Positions 1-8,152 of a stretch of 64,000 nucleotides of DNA are shown piece after piece. This stretch comes from Rhodopirellula baltica. Its GTDB lineage: Bacteria > Planctomycetota > Planctomycetia > Pirellulales > Pirellulaceae. Made by a program: the position numbers and the translations under genes. The notes under the pieces are model-generated. The model made no database searches and had not been told where the DNA came from. It worked only from the letters and a program-made list of their open reading frames with translations. Location of the stretch: the NCBI GenBank assembly GCA_002901265.1, contig PPHI01000002.1, positions 1-64,000 of the forward strand, in the 5' to 3' direction. Position 1 is the first letter of the stretch, and each line of letters starts with the position of its first letter.

Positions 1-1
1 G

Positions 2-595
2 CCCGGTGACCACGCACACTTGTTTGAGCAAGTCGTTGATGCGGGTGATCAATCACGCTTGCACGTCATTCGCACCGCGAAGATCGACAAGAAAGGCTCT
101 CGGAGCGAGACGCAATGGGCCAAGCAGATCCCGCTTAACAAAAGCAATCCTGATCTTCTGGTTAACTATGTCGGGCAGAGCGATTTGACCGCCGACGGCG
201 ATATCAAGTCGATGTTTAGCTGGGTAACAGATCTTGGGGTGACCGCAGAGACGGTTCTCGAAATAGCTCGTGGTGGCCGCTGTCGATGGAGGATCGAGAA
301 CGAGACGTTCAACACACTTAAAAACCAAGGCTACCACTTCGAGCACAACTACGGTCATGGCAAGAAGAACTTAAGTACGGTTCTTCTGATCTTGATGATG
401 CTGGCGTTTCTGGTCGATCAAGTCCAGCAGGCCTGCTGCCCTCTGTTTCAGGCGGTGTTAGCCAAGCTGAAGAGTCGTCGCAATCTCTGGCATCGACTTC
501 ACAGTGCGATCGAATCGTTTGTGTTCCAAAGTTACCAAGCGATCCTGGAAGCCATCCTGACCGATCGCTGCCGCTATCGCACGCTGCCTCCGTAG
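2..595 (+). CDS. Transposase, C-terminal part (gene cut by window edge)
   Basis: The reading frame is open from the window edge, so the start lies outside. The last 197 residues contain RWRIENETFN followed by a basic and aromatic stretch (YHFEHNYGHGKKNL). This resembles the third acidic residue region (R-x-x-E) of IS4-like DDE transposases. A hydrophobic helix and a basic tail follow. It is presumably the distal end of an insertion sequence that cuts and moves its own DNA. I could not define a terminal inverted repeat just downstream. The IS family is uncertain, but the transposase call is fairly secure from the RWRIEN motif. Confidence 0.75.
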   Translation, partial: PGDHAHLFEQVVDAGDQSRLHVIRTAKIDKKGSRSETQWAKQIPLNKSNPDLLVNYVGQSDLTADGDIKSMFSWVTDLGVTAETVLEIARGGRCRWRIENETFNTLKNQGYHFEHNYGHGKKNLSTVLLILMMLAFLVDQVQQACCPLFQAVLAKLKSRRNLWHRLHSAIESFVFQSYQAILEAILTDRCRYRTLPP

Positions 596-853
596 TGCTC
601 TGCGTCGGAAAGACGATCTGCATGAGTCGAATCAACGTTTTCGAAAGAGAGCGCCAGAGAAGCTACGCGCCAAAATATCCGGCAAGTCATTTTGCCAACC
701 AAGAAACGGCGACTGAAGCCCTCACGCGAAGCTGCCAAAACTCAGGTTGGCGGTAATGCAAATCGGAAACTCGCCAACCAGCCCCAATTCCAGGGAACAC
801 TCAACAAAACGTCTTCTTAAAAGGCCACCTCCGGGAACTGCTGGATCGAAGAG
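596..853. other. Noncoding stretch after the transposase
   Basis: About 260 bases with no convincing gene, RNA or repeat. It separates the transposase end from the DUF4303-like gene and may hold the IS terminus or the lost 5' part of that gene. Confidence 0.4.
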
Positions 854-1330
854 ATGCTACGCGAAAACCCTAACGACTCATTTTATTACTGTTCCTTGAT
901 CACAACTGGTGAAGGGCACACCCCATATCTAACTGCTTGGTCCAGAGAGAAACTGAAAGAGGCTGTTGACGCGGAGGGAGGAGGCGATGACCTCATCGCT
1001 GAACTTAAATGGTCTTGCGCTGATTCTCCTTTCTGTTTCTACGGAGAGTCATATTTTGAACCGGTGAAACAGATCTTCATCGGAAGGTCAGAGCTGAATG
1101 ATCGCGACTCGACGTCTGATGCCAGCGAGCTGGAACTACGCCTCAAAGCAATGGAACTCGCGATGGCAGAACTCGATGAGGAGGGACTCTTTGGCTCAGG
1201 CAATGAACGTCTGAAGATCGTGATAAACGCGGAAGTCATGCCGCCAGATCATTCAAATGTTGAGAGAGCTCTACGGCTAAATCCAGAGCAGGCACTTTCC
1301 GATTGGATGAACGAGGCGGCTGAACAATGA
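854..1330 (+). CDS. DUF4303-like protein, possibly 5'-truncated
   Basis: 158 residues. The opening DSFYYCSLITTGEGHTPYLT, followed by a tryptophan-rich stretch (LKWSCADSPFC), recalls the DUF4303 family, which sits near polymorphic toxins and SUKH-type immunity proteins. That assignment is from memory and not secure. Family members usually have 15-30 residues before this region, whereas here the in-frame stop at 818-820 allows only 12 more codons (GNCWIEE precedes the Met). The gene may therefore have lost its 5' end when the upstream transposon arrived. The C-terminal half is acidic and helical. It lies outside the tRNA-integrated element, and no toxin partner is visible. Confidence 0.5.
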   Translation: MLRENPNDSFYYCSLITTGEGHTPYLTAWSREKLKEAVDAEGGGDDLIAELKWSCADSPFCFYGESYFEPVKQIFIGRSELNDRDSTSDASELELRLKAMELAMAELDEEGLFGSGNERLKIVINAEVMPPDHSNVERALRLNPEQALSDWMNEAAEQ

Positions 1331-1500
1331 CGCGAACGCAATAGCCAACTTGACCGCGAAGCTTTTGGGGGAGAGGGGGCTCCGCCGAACTCGTCACAAT
1401 GCTTGGCCGTGATGGTGACCGGTGCAATTGCGTGCCGATCTGGTGTGAACACCGTGTGACGCACTTGGGAAGGCAAGAATGCCGTTCCCGTTACCAGCAG

Positions 1501-1573
1501 TGCCCCCACTAGGACTCGAACCTAGGACCCACTGATTAAGAGTCAGTTGCTCTACCAACTGAGCTATAGGGGC
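1501..1573 (-). tRNA. tRNA-Lys (anticodon CTT)
   Basis: Read on the minus strand, this 73-base gene folds as a complete cloverleaf. The acceptor strands are GCCCCTA and TGGGGGC with discriminator A. The D arm contains AGCTCAGTTGGTAGAGC, the anticodon loop is CTCTTAA (anticodon CTT, lysine), and the T arm contains GGTTCGAGTCC. CCA is not encoded. The 5' half (1536-1573) is repeated exactly at 17867-17904, so this gene is the integration target of the adjacent element. The sequence upstream of the tRNA 5' end is now element DNA. Confidence 0.97.
1536..1573. repeat. Left attachment site (38-bp core, tRNA-Lys 5' half)
   Basis: This segment is identical over 38 bp to 17867-17904 and covers the tRNA-Lys 5' half from the acceptor strand through the anticodon loop. 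The flanking bases differ immediately outside on both sides. This is the usual footprint of tyrosine-recombinase integration at a tRNA. Confidence 0.93.
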
Positions 1574-1594
1574 TGAGTGCTTTTTCGTGTGCTT

Positions 1595-1744
1595 GCTACA
1601 ACCGGCCTACAACTGTTAGCCTATTTTGACATGCAAGACACCGAAAAAGGCCCCGTTTGGCGCTGGTACCGTCAACAGGGCTTCACCACCGAGCTGTTGG
1701 AGAAGCTGGGCGATGCAGAGGCGAGTTGTAGCAAACGGTTGTAG
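1595..1744. promoter_or_regulatory. Left arm-type CTACAAC sites
   Basis: Two direct CTACAAC motifs (1597-1603 and 1607-1613) and two inverted copies, GTTGTAG (1725-1731 and 1738-1744), lie just inside the left attachment core. Three further copies lie just inside the right core. Repeated short motifs at both ends are what is expected for arm-type integrase or excisionase binding sites. The inverted pair falls inside the start of the integrase frame, so they could also mediate autoregulation. This is inference from position and repetition. Confidence 0.5.
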
Positions 1745-2930
1745 TGAGCGGAAGCCACCTAAACCAGAAAAACCGTATCCGGATTTCCCGCTCACCGCAC
1801 ATGCAAGTGGGAAGTGGTGCAAGAAGGTTCGCGGCAAACTCCACTACTTCGGTAGTTGGTCTGACCCGATCGGGGCACTGAACGAATGGCTTGCCAAGGA
1901 ACACCTGATCCGAAGCGGGGCCCCTGAGCGTGACAACACCCAAGCCGACATCCGCTACCTACTGAACTTGTTTCTCGATTCGAAAGAGCAGGCGGTTGAA
2001 CACGGCGACCTGACCCAGAAGGCCTACAAAGATTACCAAAAGGCGTGTGACCTCATCCGCGACCACTTTGGGCTGGATCGGTTGCTTTCAACGCTCGACG
2101 CCCCTGACTTTCAACGGTTCCGGGCATCGTTTCCGAATACATGGAACGCCGTGTCGATCAACAGCCACATCGCCCGGCTCAATGCGGTGTTCAACTTCGC
2201 TTTTGAGGTGGGAGCGATTGACCGGCCAATTCGCCGCGGCCCCAACTTCAAGCGAGTATCGAAGAAGCGTCAACGACTTGAGAAAGCGAAGAAGCCAACG
2301 AAGCTTTACGACGCCCGCGAGATTCACCGAATGATCGGCGCGGCGAGTTTCCAGATGCGGGCAATGATCTTGCTGGGCATTAACTGCGGCTTCGGGAACG
2401 CCGACTGTGGACGTCTGCAAATCCCGATGATCGACTTCAAACGGAACTGGCTTGAAGGGCTCCGCGAAAAGACGGCAGTGGAACGCGCATCGTGGTTATG
2501 GCCTGAAACGGTGGAGGCGTTACAGTTCGCCATCGACAACAAGTTCAGCAACGCCCCGACATCGCTCGAAGACAACGTGTTCATTACCAAACGTCGGCAG
2601 TCGTGGTACAAGGAATCCGGTTCAGCCGATCCGCTCTCAACCGAGTTCCGAAAGCTCAACCATTCGCTCGGGCTGCACCAGCGGGGCAGGGGGTTCTACA
2701 GTCTTCGCCACACCTTCGAAACGATCGCGGGCAACTGCAAAGATCAGATCGCGGTGAACTTCGTGATGGGGCACTCCGATTCATCGATGGCTGAAGTTTA
2801 CCGACACGGTATCGCGCCCAAGCGGATCGTGGATGTTTGCACCTACGTCCGGAATTGGTTCATGCGAGGAAAGTATTGGACGGTGAAGATGAAGCTTCCC
2901 ACGGAAGTGTTGATCGCTAAAATTAACTGA
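1713..2930 (+). CDS. Phage-type tyrosine recombinase (integrase)
   Basis: About 405 residues from the ATG at 1713; the frame stays open to 1626, but the family typically begins near the KPYPDFPLTAH segment. An N-terminal arm and SAM-like DNA-binding domain (to about residue 200) precede the catalytic domain. Visible catalytic features are SLRHTFET (Arg II, with Tyr where His is usual), MGHSD (His III) and the nucleophile in EVYRHG. The usual box-I Gly-x-Arg is replaced by NCGFGNADC, so Arg I is not evident; I recall the same feature in other planctomycete integrases. The gene points away from the tRNA target and presumably drives integration and, with an excisionase, excision at the 38-bp core. 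Confidence 0.9.
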   Translation: MQRRVVANGCSERKPPKPEKPYPDFPLTAHASGKWCKKVRGKLHYFGSWSDPIGALNEWLAKEHLIRSGAPERDNTQADIRYLLNLFLDSKEQAVEHGDLTQKAYKDYQKACDLIRDHFGLDRLLSTLDAPDFQRFRASFPNTWNAVSINSHIARLNAVFNFAFEVGAIDRPIRRGPNFKRVSKKRQRLEKAKKPTKLYDAREIHRMIGAASFQMRAMILLGINCGFGNADCGRLQIPMIDFKRNWLEGLREKTAVERASWLWPETVEALQFAIDNKFSNAPTSLEDNVFITKRRQSWYKESGSADPLSTEFRKLNHSLGLHQRGRGFYSLRHTFETIAGNCKDQIAVNFVMGHSDSSMAEVYRHGIAPKRIVDVCTYVRNWFMRGKYWTVKMKLPTEVLIAKIN

Positions 2931-3056
2931 TCGGCGGCGACGGCTACCGACACCAAACAATCGCGGGCGACGGTTCGCAGATTGGGCGTCGTTCGCTGCG
3001 GCTGGTATCTCTTTCACCAGTCGCGGCGGGCGGGGCCATCAAAGAAAGAGGATCTT

Positions 3057-3875
3057 ATGAGTCAACTGTCCCCTGTTGAGCGTTGCATTCGCCAAACCCT
3101 CGCGGGCACGCTGAGAGACACGTTCGACTTCATAGATCGTTTCGGTGAGTTTGAAGCTCAGGCAATCGCCTTACTTACTGACCTTAACAAGACTTCGCCC
3201 TCTGACGATCAAGTTTCAGATGCGTTTATCCACCAGATGCACCGAATCAAGCACAGCATTGCGAAAGCTGTGATGATGGCCAAGACGTTTGAAGATGAGA
3301 CTGCAAGTGAAATCCGCGAACTGTTGTTTGAGATTAACGACGACATCAATTTTCCGATTGCAGTGTCGGGCGCGATCGTGGCTGCCAGCGACGGCGACCA
3401 CAAAGATGCAAGAGACATTTGCACCAAGTCGATCAACTCGGTCGACAGGGAATCGCTGGCGCGAATCAAGCGACTTTCTGCGAGGTGTCGCGATTCTGGC
3501 ACTGATACCGATCAGGTCAGCGATGAGGAGCTAGGGAGCTTGCTAGGAATGCCGCTCATGGACTTCACTAGATTGAGCGACGAGGACTTTTGGGCCTGGT
3601 GGCAGGAATACCGCGAAGACGACGGGTGCCAACCGGATGCAACGTCCTCTGACGACGTTCGGGCTCTGATCGACAGAAACAATGCAGAGTCCGAGTTGTC
3701 AAGGATCGCGGCATCGCTAAAGCACGACGAAGGATTAAACCGCCCTGCAATCCGAAGGCGACTTCGCGGCGACAGCATGGCTCAATTGATCGCGTTCGCC
3801 GGATCTGCTGTTGCAGAAGACGACGGCTATCCCAGTGACACGACAATAACTCGATGGATTAACAAGCGAAAATAA
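3057..3875 (+). CDS. Uncharacterised element protein
   Basis: 272 residues from the ATG at 3057, chosen because AAAGAAAGAGGA lies at ribosome-binding distance; the frame is open further upstream to 2982. The protein is acidic and helical. Its C-terminal segment (SDTTITRWINKRK) has the look of a recognition helix at the extreme end, so a DNA-binding role is possible, but I recognise no family. It is separated from the next genes by a repeat-rich noncoding stretch that may hold its operator or terminator. Confidence 0.6.
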   Translation: MSQLSPVERCIRQTLAGTLRDTFDFIDRFGEFEAQAIALLTDLNKTSPSDDQVSDAFIHQMHRIKHSIAKAVMMAKTFEDETASEIRELLFEINDDINFPIAVSGAIVAASDGDHKDARDICTKSINSVDRESLARIKRLSARCRDSGTDTDQVSDEELGSLLGMPLMDFTRLSDEDFWAWWQEYREDDGCQPDATSSDDVRALIDRNNAESELSRIAASLKHDEGLNRPAIRRRLRGDSMAQLIAFAGSAVAEDDGYPSDTTITRWINKRK

Positions 3876-3981
3876 CCGGCCGCGAACCGGCCACGTCGAT
3901 GGCCGGTAAAAAAGCCGATTTTTTTCATCAAGCTGCTAGCGATAAAAAACCTTAAACACGACCGGCCACGAACCGGCCACG
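3875..3981. repeat. Paired ACCGGCC repeats and hairpin
   Basis: Two near-identical 21-bp repeats (3875-3895 and 3961-3981, one difference) each contain ACCGGCC twice. The first copy also pairs with TGGCCGGT at 3900-3907 to form a hairpin with an 8-bp stem, followed by A- and T-rich tracts. The block separates the 3057 gene from the first excisionase-like gene. It could be an operator pair, a replication or excision site, or a terminator; the spacing of 86 bp is about eight helical turns. Confidence 0.55.
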
Positions 3982-4058
3982 GTCGTGACAAACTAGCGAT
4001 TGCTAAACTTCGACCATATCAATTCTCACGTCAACAACACGACACGTGAGGCAATTGA

Positions 4059-4259
4059 ATGGTCACGACTACGATTCCACCTGCTGCTCTATCAGCCCCC
4101 GAAGCCGCGAAATATCTCGGCATCCCAAGATCAACTTTTGATCGTCTTGCGAAGTCCGCGCCCCTGCCGGGAATTCGAATGGGGAACTGTTTAGTTTTCC
4201 GTATCGAGACCCTGGATAGCTACCTGCGTCAGCGCGAAGCCAGTCAGGTGTCGGCTTAA
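4059..4259 (+). CDS. Excisionase-like helix-turn-helix protein 1
   Basis: 66 residues with one winged-helix domain of the HTH_17/MerR-like excisionase type. LSAPEAAKYLGIPRSTFDRL supplies helices 1 and 2, and a wing (RMGNCLVFRIETLDSYL) follows. Such proteins bind attachment or operator DNA and often set the direction of integrase. It starts at ATG 4059 and is followed three bases later by a second gene of the same fold, so the two are probably co-transcribed. Direction control for the integrase at 1713 is likely but not proven. Confidence 0.8.
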   Translation: MVTTTIPPAALSAPEAAKYLGIPRSTFDRLAKSAPLPGIRMGNCLVFRIETLDSYLRQREASQVSA

Positions 4260-4262
4260 CCA

Positions 4263-4493
4263 ATGATTCAGACCTTCAACACGTCCGAAGCTGCTGAGGT
4301 TTTGAAATGTTCGCCCGATCAGGTGCGAGCACTCATCATCGCGGGCAAGCTCCATGCGACCAACACTTCGTTGGGATCGCAGCGTGCAAGGTGGGTCATC
4401 ACTCAACAGGCGATTGAGGAATTCTTGTCGCCGCCAAAAGTGCAAGAGACTAAACGGCGGAAGCTGCCGGCAACGTCTGGAAAGCACTACTAG
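4263..4493 (+). CDS. Excisionase-like helix-turn-helix protein 2
   Basis: 76 residues with another HTH_17-type domain (FNTSEAAEVLKCSPDQVRAL, then a wing ending in RARWVITQQAIEEFL). A basic tail with KRRKLPA resembles small planctomycete excisionase-like proteins. It lies directly after the 4059 gene. Two such genes in tandem suggest one acts as excisionase and the other as a repressor or operator-binding partner, though the sequence does not say which is which. Confidence 0.78.
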   Translation: MIQTFNTSEAAEVLKCSPDQVRALIIAGKLHATNTSLGSQRARWVITQQAIEEFLSPPKVQETKRRKLPATSGKHY

Positions 4494-4609
4494 GAATTAG
4501 AAGCCCCTCGCCGCCAAGTAGACGGCGGGGGCATGAATCCAAGTGTTGGTCCGAAGCTGGGGAGCGGGCGACCAACGAGCAAAGCAGCACACCGAAGACA
4601 GCGTACGAA

Positions 4610-5029
4610 ATGAGTTTAGCAACAACATCACCGCCGACAAGCCAAACGCCAACGAGAACTACCGTCGTTGTTTCTGAGGCTGAAAGACGATCCGAAGCGA
4701 TTCAGCGGTTCCTTGCCGAGGAAACCGCGACCCAGCGTCTTGTCGGCGATCGCGCCGTGGTCGATCGAATCATTCACCAATTGACGCGAGAAGGTTGGTC
4801 CGAAGCTGCGATCGGTCGCGTTTTAGACGCCCGGCTTTCCTGCATCTTTGAGTTGCTGGCCGCAGGGGCAGCTTGCTCCCGAATCGCCATCGAGAACGGC
4901 GTCGTCGTCGTAGAGGGCACGCAGGCCGAGTGGTACCGTCGCCGCCTCGCCCGATTCAATCACGTTCTAAGGCCGCACAACAAGTCTGTGGCGGCGTTCT
5001 ACCAAGAGAAGCTTTCGCAGGCCGAGTGA
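4610..5029 (+). CDS. Uncharacterised early-region protein
   Basis: 139 residues with no recognised family. A Thr/Pro/Ser-rich N-terminus is followed by a helical middle (AVVDRIIHQLTREGWSEAAI) and a basic C-terminal segment. Its stop codon shares a base with the start of the next gene (TGATG at 5027-5031), so the two are translationally coupled. Position ahead of the initiator suggests a role in replication or its control. Confidence 0.65.
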   Translation: MSLATTSPPTSQTPTRTTVVVSEAERRSEAIQRFLAEETATQRLVGDRAVVDRIIHQLTREGWSEAAIGRVLDARLSCIFELLAAGAACSRIAIENGVVVVEGTQAEWYRRRLARFNHVLRPHNKSVAAFYQEKLSQAE

Positions 5030-5868
5030 TGGAATACCCAAAGAACCGAGGGGCGTTTTTCGCGCACCGATTAGTGAGAGTGCTGTTCAAGAGTTGTGCC
5101 ATCCAGGACATCGGGCACCATGCGGCGACCCTCATTATCCACATCGCCCACACCGAAGACTCGGCCCGATATCAGGGTGCGATTCGGTTCTGGAACAGCC
5201 AACTGATGGACGTCTTGGGATTCAAAAGCCCCAAGCAATTGAACGCCGCAAGGAACGCTGCGGTGGAGTCTGGATGGCTTCACTACGAACGCGAAAGCGG
5301 TCGAAAGGTGGGGCGATACTGGACCACAATTCCGCCGGAAGTTAGTCAGTTTGATGACTCTCCGATTGAGCCTATTCATTCCGAATCCGGAACGAATAGC
5401 GGAATGAATAACGGAACGAATAGCGGAAAGCTTTCCGAATCCGGAAAGGTTATTCATTCCGAATCCGGAACGCATTGCGGAATGCAAAGCGGAAAACCTT
5501 CTATACCTATCCCTTACCCTGAACATACAGGCGCGCGCACAAACGAAAACGACGACGATGCACCCGACGAGGGGAAGCCTGCAAGCGTTGGTCGCGTGGC
5601 CGAGTACGCGAAGACTCTCGACGCCAAGAAGTACCAAGACGCGACTCGATGCTGCGATGAGTTCTGGGACCACTACGAGGCCAACGGCTGGCGGCAGGGC
5701 AAAGGCACCGGGCGGAAGATCGTTAACTGGCAAGCGGCGTTCCGTGGATGGGTGAGACGGCAGAAGGGGTTTGGCGGTCACGCCCCTGACGACCGTGACC
5801 GCGTTGGATACGACACGCCAGTCATGATGGTGCCCCCGACGCGAAAGCGGGAGGCGACCAATGTCTGA
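5029..5868 (+). CDS. Putative replication initiator
   Basis: 279 residues from the ATG at 5029, which overlaps the previous stop. Residues 1-105 form a winged-helix-like region (FWNSQLMDVLGFKSPKQLNA, then WLHYERESG) like the N-termini of phage replication initiators. Residues 115-160 are a low-complexity Ser/Gly/Asn stretch encoded by repeated DNA at 5373-5472. The C-terminal part (CCDEFWDHYEANGWRQGKGT) resembles the tails of DnaD/DnaT-like helicase-loading proteins. It ends 8 bases inside the helicase gene. Iterons inside an initiator gene next to a helicase match the lambda O-P arrangement, which supports the call. The exact family is unknown. Confidence 0.7.
   Translation: MEYPKNRGAFFAHRLVRVLFKSCAIQDIGHHAATLIIHIAHTEDSARYQGAIRFWNSQLMDVLGFKSPKQLNAARNAAVESGWLHYERESGRKVGRYWTTIPPEVSQFDDSPIEPIHSESGTNSGMNNGTNSGKLSESGKVIHSESGTHCGMQSGKPSIPIPYPEHTGARTNENDDDAPDEGKPASVGRVAEYAKTLDAKKYQDATRCCDEFWDHYEANGWRQGKGTGRKIVNWQAAFRGWVRRQKGFGGHAPDDRDRVGYDTPVMMVPPTRKREATNV
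5373..5472. repeat. Iterons inside the initiator gene, candidate replication origin
   Basis: A 22-bp direct repeat occurs at 5373-5394 and 5451-5472. The core TTCCGAATCCGGAA occurs three times (5379-5392, 5433-5446, 5457-5470). Between them lie further GGAA(C/T)GAATA(G/A)C units. The core is nearly palindromic. Repeats of this sort within the initiator's own gene are typical of phage origins. Confidence 0.6.
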
Positions 5869-7192
5869 GATCGAAACCAGCGTTGCCGAAATTGGGCTCA
5901 TCAACTCGATGTTGCTCGCACCAGCGACGATCACCCAAACTTGCCTGACTGTCACCGAAAGCGACATCGTTTGCGAAGTTCGCCGAGAGTTGTTCTCGAT
6001 GCTGGTCGACATGAACGAAGCAGGCGAGGCTATCCGCGACGAGGTGCTCGTCATGAGCCGGATTCGCGATAGCGGGCTCCTCGATCGACTCGGCGGCGTG
6101 AAAGGCTTCCGGCAGTACCAGAACGCCGAAGCGGCCCCCAACGCGAAGCTGTACGCGGCTGCGGTTCGACGGAACGCGGTACGCCGTCAAATCTGCCAAC
6201 TCGCCAGCCAGTTTCAGGCGAGGGCGTACGATGGCGATCCTGGTGAGCTTGCCGACTGGCTTCGAAGTGAACTCGGCGCAATCGAATCACGGGCGACCGA
6301 GACGGTTCACATCTCGCAATTGAGCCAATGTTGTGCGGACCTGATCGGCGCGATTGAGCAAACGCAACGCGACGGCGGATCACCTTGCGTCCCAACTGGC
6401 ATCGAGTGGTTCGACGCGGTTTATCGTGGACTGCAACCCGGTCGTGTGTATGTCATGGCTGCCCGCCCTGGCGTTGGCAAATCGGCGATGCTTCAACAGA
6501 TTGCCGAGTTCATCGCATCGCATAGCCACGGGGCCCACTTCGTTTCGTTGGAAATGCCACGGGCGGAAATCGCATCGCGGTATCTGGCGAGACAAACCGG
6601 CATCAACTCGAAGTTCCTGAGCGGTCATACGGTTGACCTTGAACAACACGGCGGGCGACTCGTCGAGGCTGAGTGCGCTTCACAATCCATGCCGATGACG
6701 ATCAGCGAGCCGATCGGGCGACGCGCTACGCTCAACGCAATTTGTGCCGAGGCTCGCGTCATGAAGGCGACCCACAACATCAAGTTGCTGGCCTGCGATT
6801 ACCTACAAATCATCGAACCCGCAAACAGCAAACAGAGCGAGTATGAGCGGGTTTCTGAGGCGACACGAGCGTTCAAGCAGCTTTCGCGTGAACTGGGCAT
6901 CCCGATTCTGTTGCTGAGCCAACTCAACCGTGAGACGGAAAAGGGCAAGGAAATGAGACGCCCTCGCAACTCGGACCTGAGGGGTAGCGGCAGTATCGAG
7001 CAAGACGCCGACTGTGTGATTTTGCTTCATCAGGAATCGAAGACCCGCGTTCACTTTCACGTCTCGAAAATGCGTGGCGCAGAGCGGGGCGAAACCTTCT
7101 TGAAGTTCGACGGGGCGACCTGCACGTTCAGCCCTGAACCGATCGAGGACGACCCCAAATATCACCCCGAGTTCGGCGATGGGGCGTGGTAG
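5861..7192 (+). CDS. DnaB-like replicative helicase
   Basis: 443 residues, close to the usual DnaB length. An N-terminal DnaB domain (residues 1-115) precedes the RecA-like motor. Walker A is ARPGVGKS (201-208), SLEMPRAEI is the H1a-like motif, LLACDYLQII is Walker B, ILLLSQLNRE is H3, and the DLRGSGSIEQDADCVILLHQ stretch is the H4 region. It unwinds DNA at the element's replication fork. The start overlaps the initiator gene by 8 bases, so the loader or initiator and the helicase are made together. It is a phage-type copy. Confidence 0.93.
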   Translation: MSEIETSVAEIGLINSMLLAPATITQTCLTVTESDIVCEVRRELFSMLVDMNEAGEAIRDEVLVMSRIRDSGLLDRLGGVKGFRQYQNAEAAPNAKLYAAAVRRNAVRRQICQLASQFQARAYDGDPGELADWLRSELGAIESRATETVHISQLSQCCADLIGAIEQTQRDGGSPCVPTGIEWFDAVYRGLQPGRVYVMAARPGVGKSAMLQQIAEFIASHSHGAHFVSLEMPRAEIASRYLARQTGINSKFLSGHTVDLEQHGGRLVEAECASQSMPMTISEPIGRRATLNAICAEARVMKATHNIKLLACDYLQIIEPANSKQSEYERVSEATRAFKQLSRELGIPILLLSQLNRETEKGKEMRRPRNSDLRGSGSIEQDADCVILLHQESKTRVHFHVSKMRGAERGETFLKFDGATCTFSPEPIEDDPKYHPEFGDGAW

Positions 7193-7194
7193 CT

Positions 7195-7488
7195 ATGGCA
7201 AAGCAACCCACCGCACCGAAACCGGTCAGCCGGATGGCGCTGGTCGAGTACAGCAACCACCAAAAAATCCTTGCCGGACATGACCCCACGAACAAAACCG
7301 TGTTCGTCCTGCGGAAGACCGACGCCGGCGAATGGTACTTGTACCAAATCGAACTGACCGCACTCGATGAGGGACTGAGATCGTTCCTCTCCGCCGACGA
7401 ATCCGAACACGACGAACTGCACAAGGCAATCTTGGCGACGATGCCGAGACCGAAACGAGCACCCAAACGAAAGCGAGCAGCCAGATGA
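7195..7488 (+). CDS. Uncharacterised small basic-tailed protein
   Basis: 97 residues from the ATG at 7195; a GTG at 7186 would add three residues and overlap the helicase stop. The sequence has a beta-rich middle (KTVFVLRKTDAGEWYLYQIE) and a strongly basic tail (RPKRAPKRKRAAR) likely to touch nucleic acid. Its last bases overlap the start of the next gene (ATGA). No family is recognised. The operon position suggests a replication or early accessory role. Confidence 0.65.
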   Translation: MAKQPTAPKPVSRMALVEYSNHQKILAGHDPTNKTVFVLRKTDAGEWYLYQIELTALDEGLRSFLSADESEHDELHKAILATMPRPKRAPKRKRAAR

Positions 7489-7772
7489 ACGCCCCGAATG
7501 ACAAACGCGAGACACCGAGCTTTGAAGAAATCGACCAGCAACTTGACTTCATGGCTCTGGTTCTCGGTGCCCCTGACTTCGAACGCCTGAGCGGCGAGCA
7601 GCTTTGCGTATGGGTCAATCGAATGATCGACGAAATATTGCCGAGCGTCGAGATGGCCTCCAACCGCATGACACGTATCCACAGCCGAGCCGGTTCGATT
7701 ATGGATCGACTCATCGAGGCCCAGGAGACCGCCCTGCGATCGCAAGGAGGCGACCGAGATGCGAAGCGGTGA
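7485..7772 (+). CDS. Uncharacterised small helical protein
   Basis: 95 mostly helical, acidic residues. The start overlaps the upstream stop by four bases and its end overlaps the next gene by 14 bases, so it is part of the coupled early operon. No motif is recognised. Confidence 0.62.
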   Translation: MNAPNDKRETPSFEEIDQQLDFMALVLGAPDFERLSGEQLCVWVNRMIDEILPSVEMASNRMTRIHSRAGSIMDRLIEAQETALRSQGGDRDAKR

Positions 7773-8049
7773 CACCTGCCCTGACTGCGGTGACATCCTG
7801 CGGGTGGACAACACCCGGACCACCGGCAGCCATAAAACGCAATATCTCAAATGCAAAGCGATTGCATGTAGCTTCACAGCGAAGGATTCGTTTTTAGTCG
7901 ACGCACACGGACACCGTATCAACGAGATCGACGAATTGACGGCAGCGGTTACACGGTTGAGCAGTGAAAACCAAGCTCTCTTTGACCGGCTGGAACGCGC
8001 CGAGTTGTTGCTAGGCCAAGTGGTGAAAGCGATGCGAAATCGGGTTTAG
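7759..8049 (+). CDS. Zinc-ribbon protein with coiled-coil tail
   Basis: 96 residues. CPDCG (residues 7-11) and CKAIAC (about 32-37) form a four-cysteine zinc ribbon. This is followed by a heptad-like helix (LTAAVTRLSSENQALFDRL) that probably dimerises. The layout recalls small phage transcription activators of the Ogr/Delta kind. It is the last gene before the virion module, so control of late genes is a reasonable guess. A short hairpin (8058-8071) and a T run follow. Confidence 0.65.
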   Translation: MRSGDTCPDCGDILRVDNTRTTGSHKTQYLKCKAIACSFTAKDSFLVDAHGHRINEIDELTAAVTRLSSENQALFDRLERAELLLGQVVKAMRNRV

Positions 8050-8152
8050 CAGATTTGTAGTACGTCTACTAAACGCACTGACTTTTTTTAGGTGGACATG
8101 GTGCAGAATGGCCACATCGAAGTTACTTCCTCAATCACGGACAGAGACAGAA

